This document shows, one piece after another, positions 50,119-59,615 of a DNA stretch of 64,000 nt. Origin of the DNA: Leptolyngbyaceae cyanobacterium. Its GTDB lineage: Bacteria; Cyanobacteriota; Cyanobacteriia; Cyanobacteriales; Aerosakkonemataceae. The stretch lies in contig DATNQN010000065.1 of assembly GCA_036703985.1 (NCBI GenBank), forward strand, positions 1 to 64,000. The letters run 5' to 3'. The notes below the pieces were generated by a model that ran no database searches, was not told the DNA's origin, and saw only the letters and a list, made by a program, of their open reading frames with translations. A program made the position numbers and the translations under genes. Position 1 is the stretch's first letter. Every line of letters starts with the position of its first letter.

Positions 50119-53061
50119 ATGATCGATCGCATAGTTTATATTTGGCGTCAACAAGCGCAGGAGTTATTAAATAAACTTTCTCAAGCTTTAAATGAACCGA
50201 GTTCTCATCCGGTCTTATTTAATCTTTGGGGAGTGTCAGGAGTAGGTAAAACTACTCTACTAGACCAGATGGAAATTGATTATGAAAGACTAGCTTTTTT
50301 TATTATGGTTCCCTTTAGCTTGATTCAGGGGACTGAATCTCCCTTGGATTTAATGCTGAAGATAGATCGCGAATTAAATAGACAATTACCTGCTGAAACC
50401 AAAAGAGAAACGAATTCACTATTTAAAGGCGATTTTAGGGCGCTTTATCAAGAATATCAACAAACTTTACATCAATTAACAACTCAACCAATCGCGGGTA
50501 AGTTGTCAGTTGATATCGAGCAGAAAAAATTAGTCGATTGGCTAGTTCATTATTCATTGTCCTCGGTTGCCAAAATTATCCACAAATGCCCGTTAAATCC
50601 TAAAATTCAAGAATTATTAGCACGACATCCCGCAACCGAACAACGTTCGGATTTACAGGAATTAATGCAAGCGCCTTTAGCGAAGTTGACCGAAGCATTT
50701 ACTGCAAATTTAATTGCCAAGGCAGCGATACCAATAGTAATTGTTTTAGATAACTACGAACAAGCCTCGAAAGATATTGATGTTTGGCTGAGGGAATATC
50801 TGTTATTAAGTAATGATTTGCGACCGCACAAAATTCGCATCGTTTTATCCAGTAGGCGTTGCTTACTCGAAGAAGCATCCTGGCAAAAAATCCAGCAAGA
50901 ACAGCAGTTAATTTATAGCCAGCAATTAAATGAATTTAGCAAAGAAGAAACTCGAATATATCTTCAGCAATTAAGTATTATCCAGCCTTTAGAAATTCAA
51001 CAGATATATCGAGCTACCAAAGGACTACCTTACTATCTTAACTGGCTCGGCACCGAACGAGAAAATGGTCGAGAAATTACTCCTTTATCTGCCAGCCAAA
51101 CTGTGATTAATTTGTTACTGCAAAAGTTCACCTTACAGCAAAAGCAGGTATTAGAACTAGCAGCTTGCTGTCGGTGGTTTAACCGTGCATTAATCCGTCA
51201 ACTTATACCTCATCAAGAATTGAAATTAGAAAAAACAGATAATGAAAATATAGATTGGTTTGATTGGTTGACTCAATGTTACTTAGTAGAAACTTTTGAA
51301 GGATATTATCGCTTAAATAACGTCATTAAAGAAGTATTGCGTCTATCACTTTGGCAAAACGATCGAGAACATTTTTATAAGATTAACAACTGGTTAGCTA
51401 ATTATTTTGAAACATTGGCGAATACGGAAGTTCCTCCAGAACTACCGATTGCTGCTCAATATGAAAATCCGGATTGGCGTCATTACATGAGTGAATGCCT
51501 TTACTATAGCTTGTTCGGACGGCTCAACGATTATAAATATAAATTTTTTTCCCATTTATTCGCAGGTATATATTTGCGCCAAACACAAATTGTTTTAGTG
51601 CCTTACTTAGCGATCCTTTCAGAAGTGATAAATTTGTCAAATCACCATGTTTTATCTTATGAAGTGGGGAATTTTTTAACATCTATTAAACCCGCCATAG
51701 AATGTCACTGGATTGTCACGGAAACAAGTTATTTAGATTTACAAGAATTAGATTTTTGTGGTTTTACACCATCCCAAATAGAGGTAACATTACAAAATTG
51801 TGACTTTTATATTACCTACCTAACTGGTGTCGCTAAATTTGCTGCTTTATTATATAAAGCGAGACGCTGCCAGCCAAATCAGCGAATAGATTGGTTGCGG
51901 CTGGCCTTAGAACAAGCAGAACAAATTACTACTCCCGCCGACCCCAAGTTCAGCAGCAGTTTATTTTTAGGGGAAATCGCAGATGAATTCTATAATTTGG
52001 GTTTGTATGAAGCAGCAATTTATAGTTATGAAAAAGCTTTAGAATTTGTACCGGAAAGCGATGTTGCTTGGTGCAAACGCGGCATGGCATTAAGAAAATT
52101 AGGATTTTATGAAGATGCTATCGTTAGTTACCAGCAAGCCATTCAATTGAACTCACTTCAATATGAAGCATGGTACAATATGGGTATTGCCTTGCGTCAT
52201 TTAAAACGTTTTAAAGAAGCTTTGTCTTCTTATCAAAGAGCGATTGAATTACAAACAAATCAGTGGGAAGTTTGGAATAGTCGCGGTATATTATTGCGGA
52301 AAATGGGGCGATTAAATGAATCAATTGCTAGTTATAAACAATCTCTAAAATTAAAGGATGATGAGTCTGGTGTTTGGTACAATTTGGGGATTGCGCTGGA
52401 TGATTTAGGCGATTATGAAAGAGCGTTGATGAGTTACAATCGTGCTTTGCAGTTACAACCTAATGACTATGAAGCATGGTACAACCGTGGCATAACACTA
52501 CGTAAATTAGAACGTTACGAAGCGGCACTGAAAAGTTATGAAAAAGCCTTAGAAATTTATGATTTAGATGCAAGTGTATGGTACAATCGAGGCTACGTTT
52601 TAGATGAATTGAAACTGTATGAAGAAGCGATCGCCAGCTACGATCGAGCTTTATCAATTGACCCCGATGATTTTAGCACTTGGTACAATCGCGGATTAGC
52701 CTTGCGTAAATTAGGATGGATTGAGGAGGCGATCGCATCTTTCGATCGCGCGATCGAACTTGAACCAAACAAGCACAAAACTTGGTTCAATCGTGCTATG
52801 GCACTCCGCCAATTAGGAAGGATCGAAAATGCGATCGGATCTTTCGATCGCGCCGCCGCACTGCAACCAAACGAACCTAGTAACTGGTACAATACAGCCT
52901 GCTGCTATGCTTTATTGGGTAATGTCGAACAAGCTGTGAAAAACTTAAAGATTGCAATTAATCTCAGCCCTAATCAATGTCGAACGATGGCAATTACTGA
53001 CACGGATTTTGATACGATCCGTTCAAACCAGGCTTTTCAAAATTGTCTTTATATAAATTAA
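50119..53061 (+). CDS. P-loop NTPase with ten C-terminal TPR repeats
   Basis: A 980-residue protein. The P-loop is near the N-terminus: NLWGVSGVGKTTLLDQM around residue 38, with IVIVLDNYEQASKD as Walker B and a later LSSRR sensor. Residues 300-600 are helical. From about 615 to 955 ten 34-residue TPR units follow one another (YEAWYNRGITLRKLERYE type), nearly all with the W-Y-N-x-G consensus. This is a STAND-like sensor/ATPase with no fused effector, downstream of the vMAP-NB-ARC gene that lacks a sensor. No strong ribosome site before ATG 50119. Confidence 0.85.
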   Translation: MIDRIVYIWRQQAQELLNKLSQALNEPSSHPVLFNLWGVSGVGKTTLLDQMEIDYERLAFFIMVPFSLIQGTESPLDLMLKIDRELNRQLPAETKRETNSLFKGDFRALYQEYQQTLHQLTTQPIAGKLSVDIEQKKLVDWLVHYSLSSVAKIIHKCPLNPKIQELLARHPATEQRSDLQELMQAPLAKLTEAFTANLIAKAAIPIVIVLDNYEQASKDIDVWLREYLLLSNDLRPHKIRIVLSSRRCLLEEASWQKIQQEQQLIYSQQLNEFSKEETRIYLQQLSIIQPLEIQQIYRATKGLPYYLNWLGTERENGREITPLSASQTVINLLLQKFTLQQKQVLELAACCRWFNRALIRQLIPHQELKLEKTDNENIDWFDWLTQCYLVETFEGYYRLNNVIKEVLRLSLWQNDREHFYKINNWLANYFETLANTEVPPELPIAAQYENPDWRHYMSECLYYSLFGRLNDYKYKFFSHLFAGIYLRQTQIVLVPYLAILSEVINLSNHHVLSYEVGNFLTSIKPAIECHWIVTETSYLDLQELDFCGFTPSQIEVTLQNCDFYITYLTGVAKFAALLYKARRCQPNQRIDWLRLALEQAEQITTPADPKFSSSLFLGEIADEFYNLGLYEAAIYSYEKALEFVPESDVAWCKRGMALRKLGFYEDAIVSYQQAIQLNSLQYEAWYNMGIALRHLKRFKEALSSYQRAIELQTNQWEVWNSRGILLRKMGRLNESIASYKQSLKLKDDESGVWYNLGIALDDLGDYERALMSYNRALQLQPNDYEAWYNRGITLRKLERYEAALKSYEKALEIYDLDASVWYNRGYVLDELKLYEEAIASYDRALSIDPDDFSTWYNRGLALRKLGWIEEAIASFDRAIELEPNKHKTWFNRAMALRQLGRIENAIGSFDRAAALQPNEPSNWYNTACCYALLGNVEQAVKNLKIAINLSPNQCRTMAITDTDFDTIRSNQAFQNCLYIN

Positions 53062-53213
53062 ATTTTAGGTTGGCTCGAACGATTGCTCAACCCAACCTAT
53101 TCTCGTACTATTTCAAGCAGATAGAAGTAATCTCTCGGGTCTTTCCCCAATTCCTATCTCACCTTCAGCCTAAATACCCAAATTAAATGCTCTCGCCCAT
53201 CAGCCCATCATAT

Positions 53214-53837
53214 TTATAGAGAATTTAAGCTAACTTCTCTCATCGGTTCTCTCTCATCTCTACTATCTCTATTTTCTTTCTCATCTTTCTTATCCTTTTC
53301 TTGCTTCTCTTCATTTTCTTGTTTTGACTTAGCCTGTGCTAATTCGGTAATGTATACTTCTACATCTTTTCTGATAATTTTTTCTACCCGATTAGCAAAA
53401 GAACTGTAAGCACTATCGTGATTTGGTGATGCTTGATAAGGGCCAGATAACTGGAAGAATTGCCAACCTTCAATTTTGAGTCCTTCTACCGTATTGCGAT
53501 ATTGCTGCCAGCGATCGCCAAATCGGAAAAACTCTTCTGATGCTGCACTGATCGCCACTACCTGACTGACCCCAAAAGTTAACCAACGCATCGCTTTGCC
53601 AACTTGACCATCCATGTTCAAACTCACCAAAGCAGGAATTACCACACCGCCCACGATCGTCATCATTCGTAGTTTGTAAAAGCGATCGCGAGACTTACTA
53701 GATTTACCCTCCAGCCACAATACTTGATCTAACCAGCGGGATTTCATAAACTGCTTTTGTAAATCACTCATTTCCAGTCGATCGATTAATTCATTCATCT
53801 CTTGCTTCAACTGAACGCGATAATCATTTTTTGACAT
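53214..53837 (-). CDS. DUF4231 (SLATT-type) membrane protein
   Basis: A 207-residue protein. KSRDRFYKLRMMTIVGGVVIPALVSL and VGKAMRWLTFGVSQVVAISAASEEFFRFGDRWQQYRNTVEGLKIEG are diagnostic of DUF4231; two membrane helices are followed by the R-W-x-x-Y-R-x-x-x-E-x-L-K helix and LSGPYQ. This family belongs to the SLATT fold, proposed as membrane effectors partnered with SLOG sensors. The C-terminal 40 residues are Lys/Glu repeats. It converges with the TPR gene; a SLOG gene lies 5 kb away. TAGGAGCTAATCAA precedes ATG 53837. Confidence 0.88.
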   Translation of the reverse strand: MSKNDYRVQLKQEMNELIDRLEMSDLQKQFMKSRWLDQVLWLEGKSSKSRDRFYKLRMMTIVGGVVIPALVSLNMDGQVGKAMRWLTFGVSQVVAISAASEEFFRFGDRWQQYRNTVEGLKIEGWQFFQLSGPYQASPNHDSAYSSFANRVEKIIRKDVEVYITELAQAKSKQENEEKQEKDKKDEKENRDSRDEREPMREVSLNSL

Positions 53838-54597
53838 TTGATTAGCTCCTAATTATTTGAAAAGAAGTTTTTGGACTTAATGTTGAGTGAGGCTATTAGT
53901 CCAGAACTCCATCTATACGGCTTAGAGAAAATATGTAGAATACGTCCATCTCCTCGCCGCAGTAGATGAAAAAATATAACCATTTAAATAATGCCATTAA
54001 GCTATTTTTTTACTAGTCCTGTAAAAGTAACATCTAAGTTATAAAATTGCCTTCTTTAAGTAGTCACAATAAAGTAATATTTCACTAGGGTTACAAGTAA
54101 TTATCAGTGTTTATACAGTTCATATAAAAGTAATATTTGCCTAATTGCACGTAATTAATAAAATAATTGCGCCTAATTAAAAGTGCTTCAACATTTTTTT
54201 ATTAAATCAAAATTTAATTTACGTATTTATGCGTAATCCTTTCAGCGGAAATGCTGATTTTTACCGAGTATAAACACGGCAATTCTTGCATAACAAGCTA
54301 TTCAAGAGTTACTCTGATGTTAGAAAAAGTAACAATATTATACCTAACGCTTTTTTTTAAAAAAATTTCATTAAGTTTGTGCTAAGTTATTGATTAACTG
54401 CAACCGCTCGCTAGATCGTAGTCGATTAATTTTGGGTGCGTTATTTGCTGGGAAATTTTAAAAATATATATTTCCGGCAAATAACAAAGTAAGTAAGTGC
54501 TTTTGAACGCTAATGGTTGAGAACATAAATAAGTCAAGATCATTAGCCAAGGTCGAGCGGTTAGTTCATCTACAAAAACATCAGGGTCAGGTGCATC
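53838..54597. other. Long AT-rich intergenic region
   Basis: 760 bases between the divergent DUF4231 and 54598 genes. No coding ORF with a ribosome site, repeat family, tRNA or known riboswitch was recognised. It contains T/A runs (about 54340-54370) and must carry the promoters of both flanking genes. An unrecognised small RNA cannot be excluded. Confidence 0.45.
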
Positions 54598-54828
54598 ATG
54601 AAACTACATAATACAGATACTAAATTCCAGTTCCCAGACACATCATCCGACAACACAGAAAATAGCCTTCAGATAGAAGTACGATTAGTTGATGTAGTTG
54701 TGCTAGAAGCTTCAGGGGAAGGTTTATATGGTTTCCTTTCTTTAGACTTAATCGAAGCTTTGCCAGAGTTCAAAAATAGCAGTCAACTTGAGTATATAGA
54801 AGCGTTTACCCCTCCAAACCTGGGCTAA
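54598..54828 (+). CDS. Small hypothetical protein upstream of the TIR gene
   Basis: 76 residues, not recognised: MKLHNTDTKFQFPDTSSDN, then QIEVRLVDVVVLEASGEGLYGFLSLD. It is acidic, with no membrane segment. GGTGCATC precedes the ATG, resembling the leaders of the TIR (54986) and STAND (47717) genes. It is 157 bases upstream of the TIR gene and may share its transcript. Confidence 0.5.
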   Translation: MKLHNTDTKFQFPDTSSDNTENSLQIEVRLVDVVVLEASGEGLYGFLSLDLIEALPEFKNSSQLEYIEAFTPPNLG

Positions 54829-54985
54829 GAAAAGCCAGAATCGCTTTTTAACTCAAATATCAACCGTCAAGCGCTTATCAGAAATGATTCAGCACTTGGC
54901 GATTGTTGGAATGTTCCCTTTCTCAAAATTAACGATACTCGGCTAATCTACATACAACATGAGAGCTAATAATTTCTGAGGGTGC

Positions 54986-55960
54986 ATGAGTACTGTTTTT
55001 GTTTCTTATTCACGCAAAGACAAGGAGTTTGTCAAAAAGCTACATCAAGCATTTAGTGAAGCACAACGGGACGTTTGGGTTGATTGGAAAAATATTCCAC
55101 CAAATGCTGATTGGCGGCACGAAATTCAGCAAGGAATCATTGCTTCTGACATATTCTTATTCGTTCTCAGTCCCGATTCTGTTGCTTCCTATGAATGTGG
55201 AGTTGAGATTGCCCAAGCGATCAAACATAACAAGCGTTTAATACCGATTGTTTATCGCGAAGTTGAGTACGAAGCAGTTCATCCCAGACTAGCAGCACTC
55301 AACTGGATTTTTTTACGTGAAGAAGATGATTTCAACGACGGCTTTCAAAAGCTAATCCAAGCAATCGATACGGATTTAGATTTCGTGCGAACCCATACGC
55401 GCTTGTTGCAGCGTGCCATTGAGTGGGATAGCAAAAAACGCGATCGCTGCTTTTTGTTACGAGGCAACGATTTAAAAGAAGCACGGGAATGGCTCGATCG
55501 AGCATCTGATAAACAACCATTACCCACAGCGCTGCACGAGCAGTATATCAATGCCAGTGCGAAAGCACAAGCTAAAAAATACGCGGCAATATTTACCGTT
55601 GTAAGCTTGGATTTAGTTTTGACTAGTTTTTTGGGATTAGCGACTTTTAGCCTGCAAAAAGTCGTTAATAACCATCATCATCATTATCCTGTTTATGCCC
55701 AAAATTCTGACTTTGAGGAAAAATTTATGGCCGAGGAAAGTGCAGATGAAGGTTACTTCGTTCCAACTGCCAGTATTGATACGACTGTTCAGTCTGTGAA
55801 AAAAGATAACGCCCTATGCCAGCGCAAAAATGGTGCCATGAAAATTTTGAAACAACAGGTTAAAGCAGTGAAAGGCCGAAATTTCTTACCGAAAAACAAA
55901 ATATTGGCTTCTACTAATCCGGATAGTCAAATTGTTTTCTGGGTAGTTCAGGAGAATTAG
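54986..55960 (+). CDS. TIR-domain protein with a transmembrane segment
   Basis: A 324-residue protein. The TIR domain (1-130) opens FVSYSRKDKEFVKKL, has the BB-loop region WVDWKNIPPNADW, and the catalytic Glu74 in ECGVEIAQA. A linker module (130-195: HTRLLQRAIEWDSKKR, FLLRGNDLKEAREWL) is shared with the TIR-WD40 protein at 59616. One membrane helix (about 200-225) and a short unrelated tail follow. TIR domains of this type hydrolyse NAD+ or make cyclic ADP-ribose isomers. It looks like a short paralogue lacking the WD40 sensor. GAGGGTGC lies just before the ATG. Confidence 0.88.
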   Translation: MSTVFVSYSRKDKEFVKKLHQAFSEAQRDVWVDWKNIPPNADWRHEIQQGIIASDIFLFVLSPDSVASYECGVEIAQAIKHNKRLIPIVYREVEYEAVHPRLAALNWIFLREEDDFNDGFQKLIQAIDTDLDFVRTHTRLLQRAIEWDSKKRDRCFLLRGNDLKEAREWLDRASDKQPLPTALHEQYINASAKAQAKKYAAIFTVVSLDLVLTSFLGLATFSLQKVVNNHHHHYPVYAQNSDFEEKFMAEESADEGYFVPTASIDTTVQSVKKDNALCQRKNGAMKILKQQVKAVKGRNFLPKNKILASTNPDSQIVFWVVQEN

Positions 55961-56528
55961 CCCTTAGCAGCCTGGAGATTCTTAAATTCAGAATTCTGAA
56001 TTGCTAACTTAATAAAGTGTATATTGGGTTTCGCGATCGCGAAACCCAATATTTTGTTTTTGCCAGACAGAGTAGCTAAGAAGTATTAAGCCTATTGTTA
56101 GAGAGAATTGCTATAAGTACTAGGAAAAAGTTTTGTTAGCGTAGCGCGTTTTGAATTATCCTCTCATCCAACTACCCGCTACCAGTCCAAACCGTATAAC
56201 TAAAAACTTACGTTATTAACCAAAAAGAACAGATTTAGCAAGTATTTTGTCATTTATATAAAGGTAATAACAATGTTACTATAAAGTATAGTCTTTGTTT
56301 AACTTGTTTGAAAATAATCCATTTGAATTATTATTTCTAACACAAGTAATAAATAAGTCACAACATTTCATTTATAACTTTTTTAGTACTTATATAAAAA
56401 GATTTTCGTGTTAGGTTGTTAAAACGATCGAATCGAGCCAAAAAGATTGCTACCTTCAAGAAATTAGCAAACAATAAATTTGGCCGACTTGGATCGTAAT
56501 CATTTGTGTATCTGCAAGGACGATTACC
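55961..56528. other. Intergenic region with a 32-bp palindrome
   Basis: 568 bases. It contains AGAATTCTGAATT near 55990, the palindrome at 56021-56052, and then AT-rich sequence. No gene was recognised. Confidence 0.45.
56021..56052. repeat. Perfect 32-bp palindrome centred on HIP1
   Basis: ATATTGGGTTTCGCGA and its exact mirror, with GCGATCGC at the centre, about 60 bases after the TIR stop. It is symmetrical in DNA and would form an RNA hairpin. It may act as a bidirectional terminator or be a repeat. Confidence 0.65.
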
Positions 56529-57245
56529 GTGATACAACAAACTCAAACTACTCAAAATTTCATAGATCTTAAGGTCACTGCTAATACCATCCTTAAAACA
56601 GGGCCGATTCAAGCAAGCGAGTTACCGGATAGTGAAAAATTAGCAATATTAGAGGGGGTTTATCAAATTAAAGACTATGATGACCAGGGAAACCACTTAC
56701 TGATAGACTTAGTAAATAACTTGGGTGGAAGAACTGAGTGGTATATTTTTAAAGGTCATGTTGAACTGCTAACTCTCAGTTCTTATGACGAGAACAATGA
56801 CGAACCAGAACCGAAAAAAGAAGGCCCGATCTCTCTTCCTGGCTATAAACAAACATTCTATTTATCACAGCCAATCATTGAGAAAGGAAATTTCACCTGG
56901 GCAGAAGCTACAAAGAACGGTAGCCGAATTCCTCAATCCAAAGAAATTGTAGATAGTATCATGACTCTCGCGCATAAAATGGAAGAAGTGCGAGATTTAT
57001 TTGGCGGACAAGCAATTACTGTTACCTCTTGGTATCGAGACCCTTTTACTAACAAACGGGTGGGAGGAGCCAGCAAATCAACCCACATTTTGGGTCATGG
57101 CATAGATTTTAATGTAGCGGGTTTTGCTCCCAAACAAGTTCAACAAAAATTAGAAAATGTTTGGACTGGCGGCTTGGGATATGGTCGTGGTTTCACCCAT
57201 TTAGATATGCGGGATTACAAAGCCAGATGGCACTACGGCTCTTAA
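56529..57245 (+). CDS. Peptidase M15-type (D-Ala-D-Ala carboxypeptidase-like) protein
   Basis: A 238-residue protein. The N-terminal 100 residues form a beta-rich module (LKVTANTILKTGPIQASEL, WYIFKGHVELL) like SH3-type cell-wall-binding domains. The catalytic part has TSWYRDPFTNKRVGGASKSTHILGHGIDFNV (zinc His and Asp in S-x-H-x-x-G-x-x-x-D) and FTHLDMRDYKARWHYG with the second His. It should cleave peptidoglycan peptides. No signal peptide is seen, so export or delivery is unexplained, as with phage endolysins. The start is GTG 56529 after AAGGA. Confidence 0.85.
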   Translation: MIQQTQTTQNFIDLKVTANTILKTGPIQASELPDSEKLAILEGVYQIKDYDDQGNHLLIDLVNNLGGRTEWYIFKGHVELLTLSSYDENNDEPEPKKEGPISLPGYKQTFYLSQPIIEKGNFTWAEATKNGSRIPQSKEIVDSIMTLAHKMEEVRDLFGGQAITVTSWYRDPFTNKRVGGASKSTHILGHGIDFNVAGFAPKQVQQKLENVWTGGLGYGRGFTHLDMRDYKARWHYGS

Positions 57246-57403
57246 CGATCGAAAAGTAATTAGCTGTAATTAACCCATTAATATATTCAGCATTACTTTC
57301 AATGAATTAATGGTAAAAAGCCAACTTAATAAGGTAGATAAAAGTTAACTTTTTACCTTTTATCATTCGCTTTGACAGTTTTTACCTAATTTGTAAATCA
57401 GGG

Positions 57404-58405
57404 ATGTTACGCATGGAAGCTACCCAATTAAAAATGAAGCCTGCCCAATTAAAAGCTTATCGGCAGGCGGCTTTAGATAAGCTCGAACAACTGCTATTAG
57501 ACCTGCCTGAGGAAGCACGCGAAGCAGATTATTTTGTGGATAAATACATCCGGATTTTATCTCAAAAATCCGAACGTCCAGCCGATGCGCCTCCTTATGT
57601 AGGGCTATATGGTCCAGACAAAACCTTAGACGAATATCGGGATATTGCGACAGATCGCTTACAAGAACTAGCGATGCGACTTCCCGACTTAGATGTAGTA
57701 GATGAAGAAGCAGATAAATACATTCGCATTCTCTCTGAAGTAGCACCACGTTCTAACGACGCACAACCCTACGTTGATTTATTTGTTTTGCGTGACGAAA
57801 AGGCAAGCAATAACGATTTACCGTCACTTAATGGCAATGGATCGTTTGCAAATTCTGCCCCTACCTACATCACGACAGAGCAATTATTAGAAATAATTGG
57901 CTCAACCGATCTCAAGTCTCGTATTGAATCTTTAGTTCCGGGCGTTAATCAAACCTTTGACAAGTTTCAAATTAATACTAAATTGCGGATGGCTCACTTT
58001 TTAGCCCAAGTGATTCATGAAAGCGGCGGTTTTCGTTGGCTGCGGGAAATTTGGGGGCCGACAGCGATTCAGCAGCGCTATGAAGGACGGCGGGATTTAG
58101 GCAATATTCATCCAGGAGACGGCAAGCGTTTTATGGGGCGGGGAGCGATCCAACTGACGGGTCGTGCTAATTACGAACAATTTTCCTCTTATATGGGAGT
58201 TGATTTTATCAAACAGCCAGAATTAGTAGAGTCTTCCCCATACGCCGTGATAGTTGCTGGATGGTATTGGGATAGCCGTAAAATTAACGCACCTGCCGAT
58301 AATGATGACTTAAATCGCGTGACACGGCTAATTAACGGCGGTACGATCGGTCTGGCCGATCGCCAAAAGTACCTGCTTTGCGCTAAAAAAGTTTTAGGCA
58401 TTTAG
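57404..58405 (+). CDS. Glycoside hydrolase family 19 (chitinase/lysozyme-like) protein with duplicated N-terminal module
   Basis: A 333-residue protein. Two related units lie at about residues 19-66 and 75-127 (AYRQAALDKLEQLLLDLP / EYRDIATDRLQELAMRLP, each ending DKYIRILS and PYV-x-L). They are of unknown function and may bind cell wall or a partner. The GH19 domain follows: MAHFLAQVIHESGGFRWLREIW with the catalytic Glu and MGRGAIQLTGRANYEQF. GH19 enzymes cut chitin or peptidoglycan glycan chains. No signal peptide is visible. It follows the M15 gene by about 160 bases, so peptide- and glycan-cutting enzymes are paired. Confidence 0.85.
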   Translation: MLRMEATQLKMKPAQLKAYRQAALDKLEQLLLDLPEEAREADYFVDKYIRILSQKSERPADAPPYVGLYGPDKTLDEYRDIATDRLQELAMRLPDLDVVDEEADKYIRILSEVAPRSNDAQPYVDLFVLRDEKASNNDLPSLNGNGSFANSAPTYITTEQLLEIIGSTDLKSRIESLVPGVNQTFDKFQINTKLRMAHFLAQVIHESGGFRWLREIWGPTAIQQRYEGRRDLGNIHPGDGKRFMGRGAIQLTGRANYEQFSSYMGVDFIKQPELVESSPYAVIVAGWYWDSRKINAPADNDDLNRVTRLINGGTIGLADRQKYLLCAKKVLGI

Positions 58406-58679
58406 TCAAGTTTCGCTGAAGATTGCCATGTATCAAATGGTCTTGAGTTAGCCAATTGGCAATTGCCAGCATCAATCTTCCCTGGCTGCTTTGGGGGTCG
58501 CCCCTCAACGAAATTACGATCGTCAAAGGCAATCCCCAAAGATTTCCTTCCTACTTTTCCTAATAAGTTCCTACTTTTCCTACTAATTAAGTAATTGTTA
58601 AGGCTCAAATGCCTGGAATCTTAAGGGTGTGTCTGGTTTACAGTTGTTTTAAACTCAACTTAAAAAACAGACTAATCCG

Positions 58680-59468
58680 ATGGATAACCATTTCAACATC
58701 ACTTTTTCTAATGGGCAAATAGCACAAGCGATTCGAGTCCATGAGCCAGCACAATTATCGAAAGCTCTCAGCAAAATAGGACTGGAAGGTCCGCGACCGA
58801 TTTTAGTAGTAGTGGGAGGTGCTAGCAGTGTTAGTGAAGTTAGTCTTCAATCGATGCAAAAATTTTTTGTCGAAGTCTTAGCCCCCATTGTGGAAAGATT
58901 AGGAGCCTATGTGGTGGATGGTGGTACCGATGTGGGAGTCATGCAGTTAATGGGTCAGGCGCGCGCTCAAACAGGTTGCACGTTTCCGTTAATTGGTGTT
59001 GCTACCGATGGAAAAGTAGCTCTTCCTAACCAAAGCGATCCTCCGGCTGATTCGACACCTCTCGAACCCAATCATACTCATTTCATACTGATTCCTGGTG
59101 AAAAATGGGGAGATGAATCACCTTGGATGGTACGGGTAGCTACTGTATTAGCGGCTGGAGATCCTTCAGTAACGGTGTTGCTAAATGGTGGGGAAATTAC
59201 TTTTCAAGATGCCTTATACAACGTAATTGCTGGGCGGTTGGTACTCGTAATTGCTGGCACTGGTAGAACGGCAGATAAACTGGCATCTGCTTTACATGGT
59301 GAACCTACTACTGATGAGCGATGCAAACAATTAGTTGAGTCTGGCTTGCTACAAGATATCAACATACAGGATGATTTTAATTTGTTAGCTCAATTAATTC
59401 AGGGATTACTTTCTAACCAAAACCAACAAAGCCAGCTAGAGCCAAATTTAAAATTTGACAATTTTTAG
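58680..59468 (+). CDS. SLOG-family LSDAT (TRPM-like) sensor protein
   Basis: A 262-residue Rossmann-type protein. The LSDAT signature is seen: PILVVVGGASSVSE, then AYVVDGGTDVGVMQLMGQARAQTG and FPLIGVATDGKV, and HTHFILIPGEKWGDESPWMVRVA. Prokaryotic LSDAT proteins are the relatives of the TRPM channel nucleotide-sensing domain, proposed to bind NAD-derived ligands such as ADP-ribose. TIR enzymes produce such ligands, and the TIR-WD40 gene follows 148 bases downstream. No effector is fused. The start ATG 58680 lacks a ribosome site. Confidence 0.85.
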   Translation: MDNHFNITFSNGQIAQAIRVHEPAQLSKALSKIGLEGPRPILVVVGGASSVSEVSLQSMQKFFVEVLAPIVERLGAYVVDGGTDVGVMQLMGQARAQTGCTFPLIGVATDGKVALPNQSDPPADSTPLEPNHTHFILIPGEKWGDESPWMVRVATVLAAGDPSVTVLLNGGEITFQDALYNVIAGRLVLVIAGTGRTADKLASALHGEPTTDERCKQLVESGLLQDINIQDDFNLLAQLIQGLLSNQNQQSQLEPNLKFDNF

Positions 59469-59615
59469 TTAGTAATGCAATAATTGATTTTTGATTACTT
59501 TAAAATAGCTATTGCCTAAACAAATTAACGATCTGATGCTGATGGTAAATAAAATCAGATCTTTAAAAAAGGTTCTATACCAATTATTACAACGTGTTCA
59601 TTTTCGAGTTTAGCC

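Noticed and set aside
52460-52892. Minus-strand ORFs inside the TPR region
   Set aside because: They are shadows of the repeat-coding sequence.
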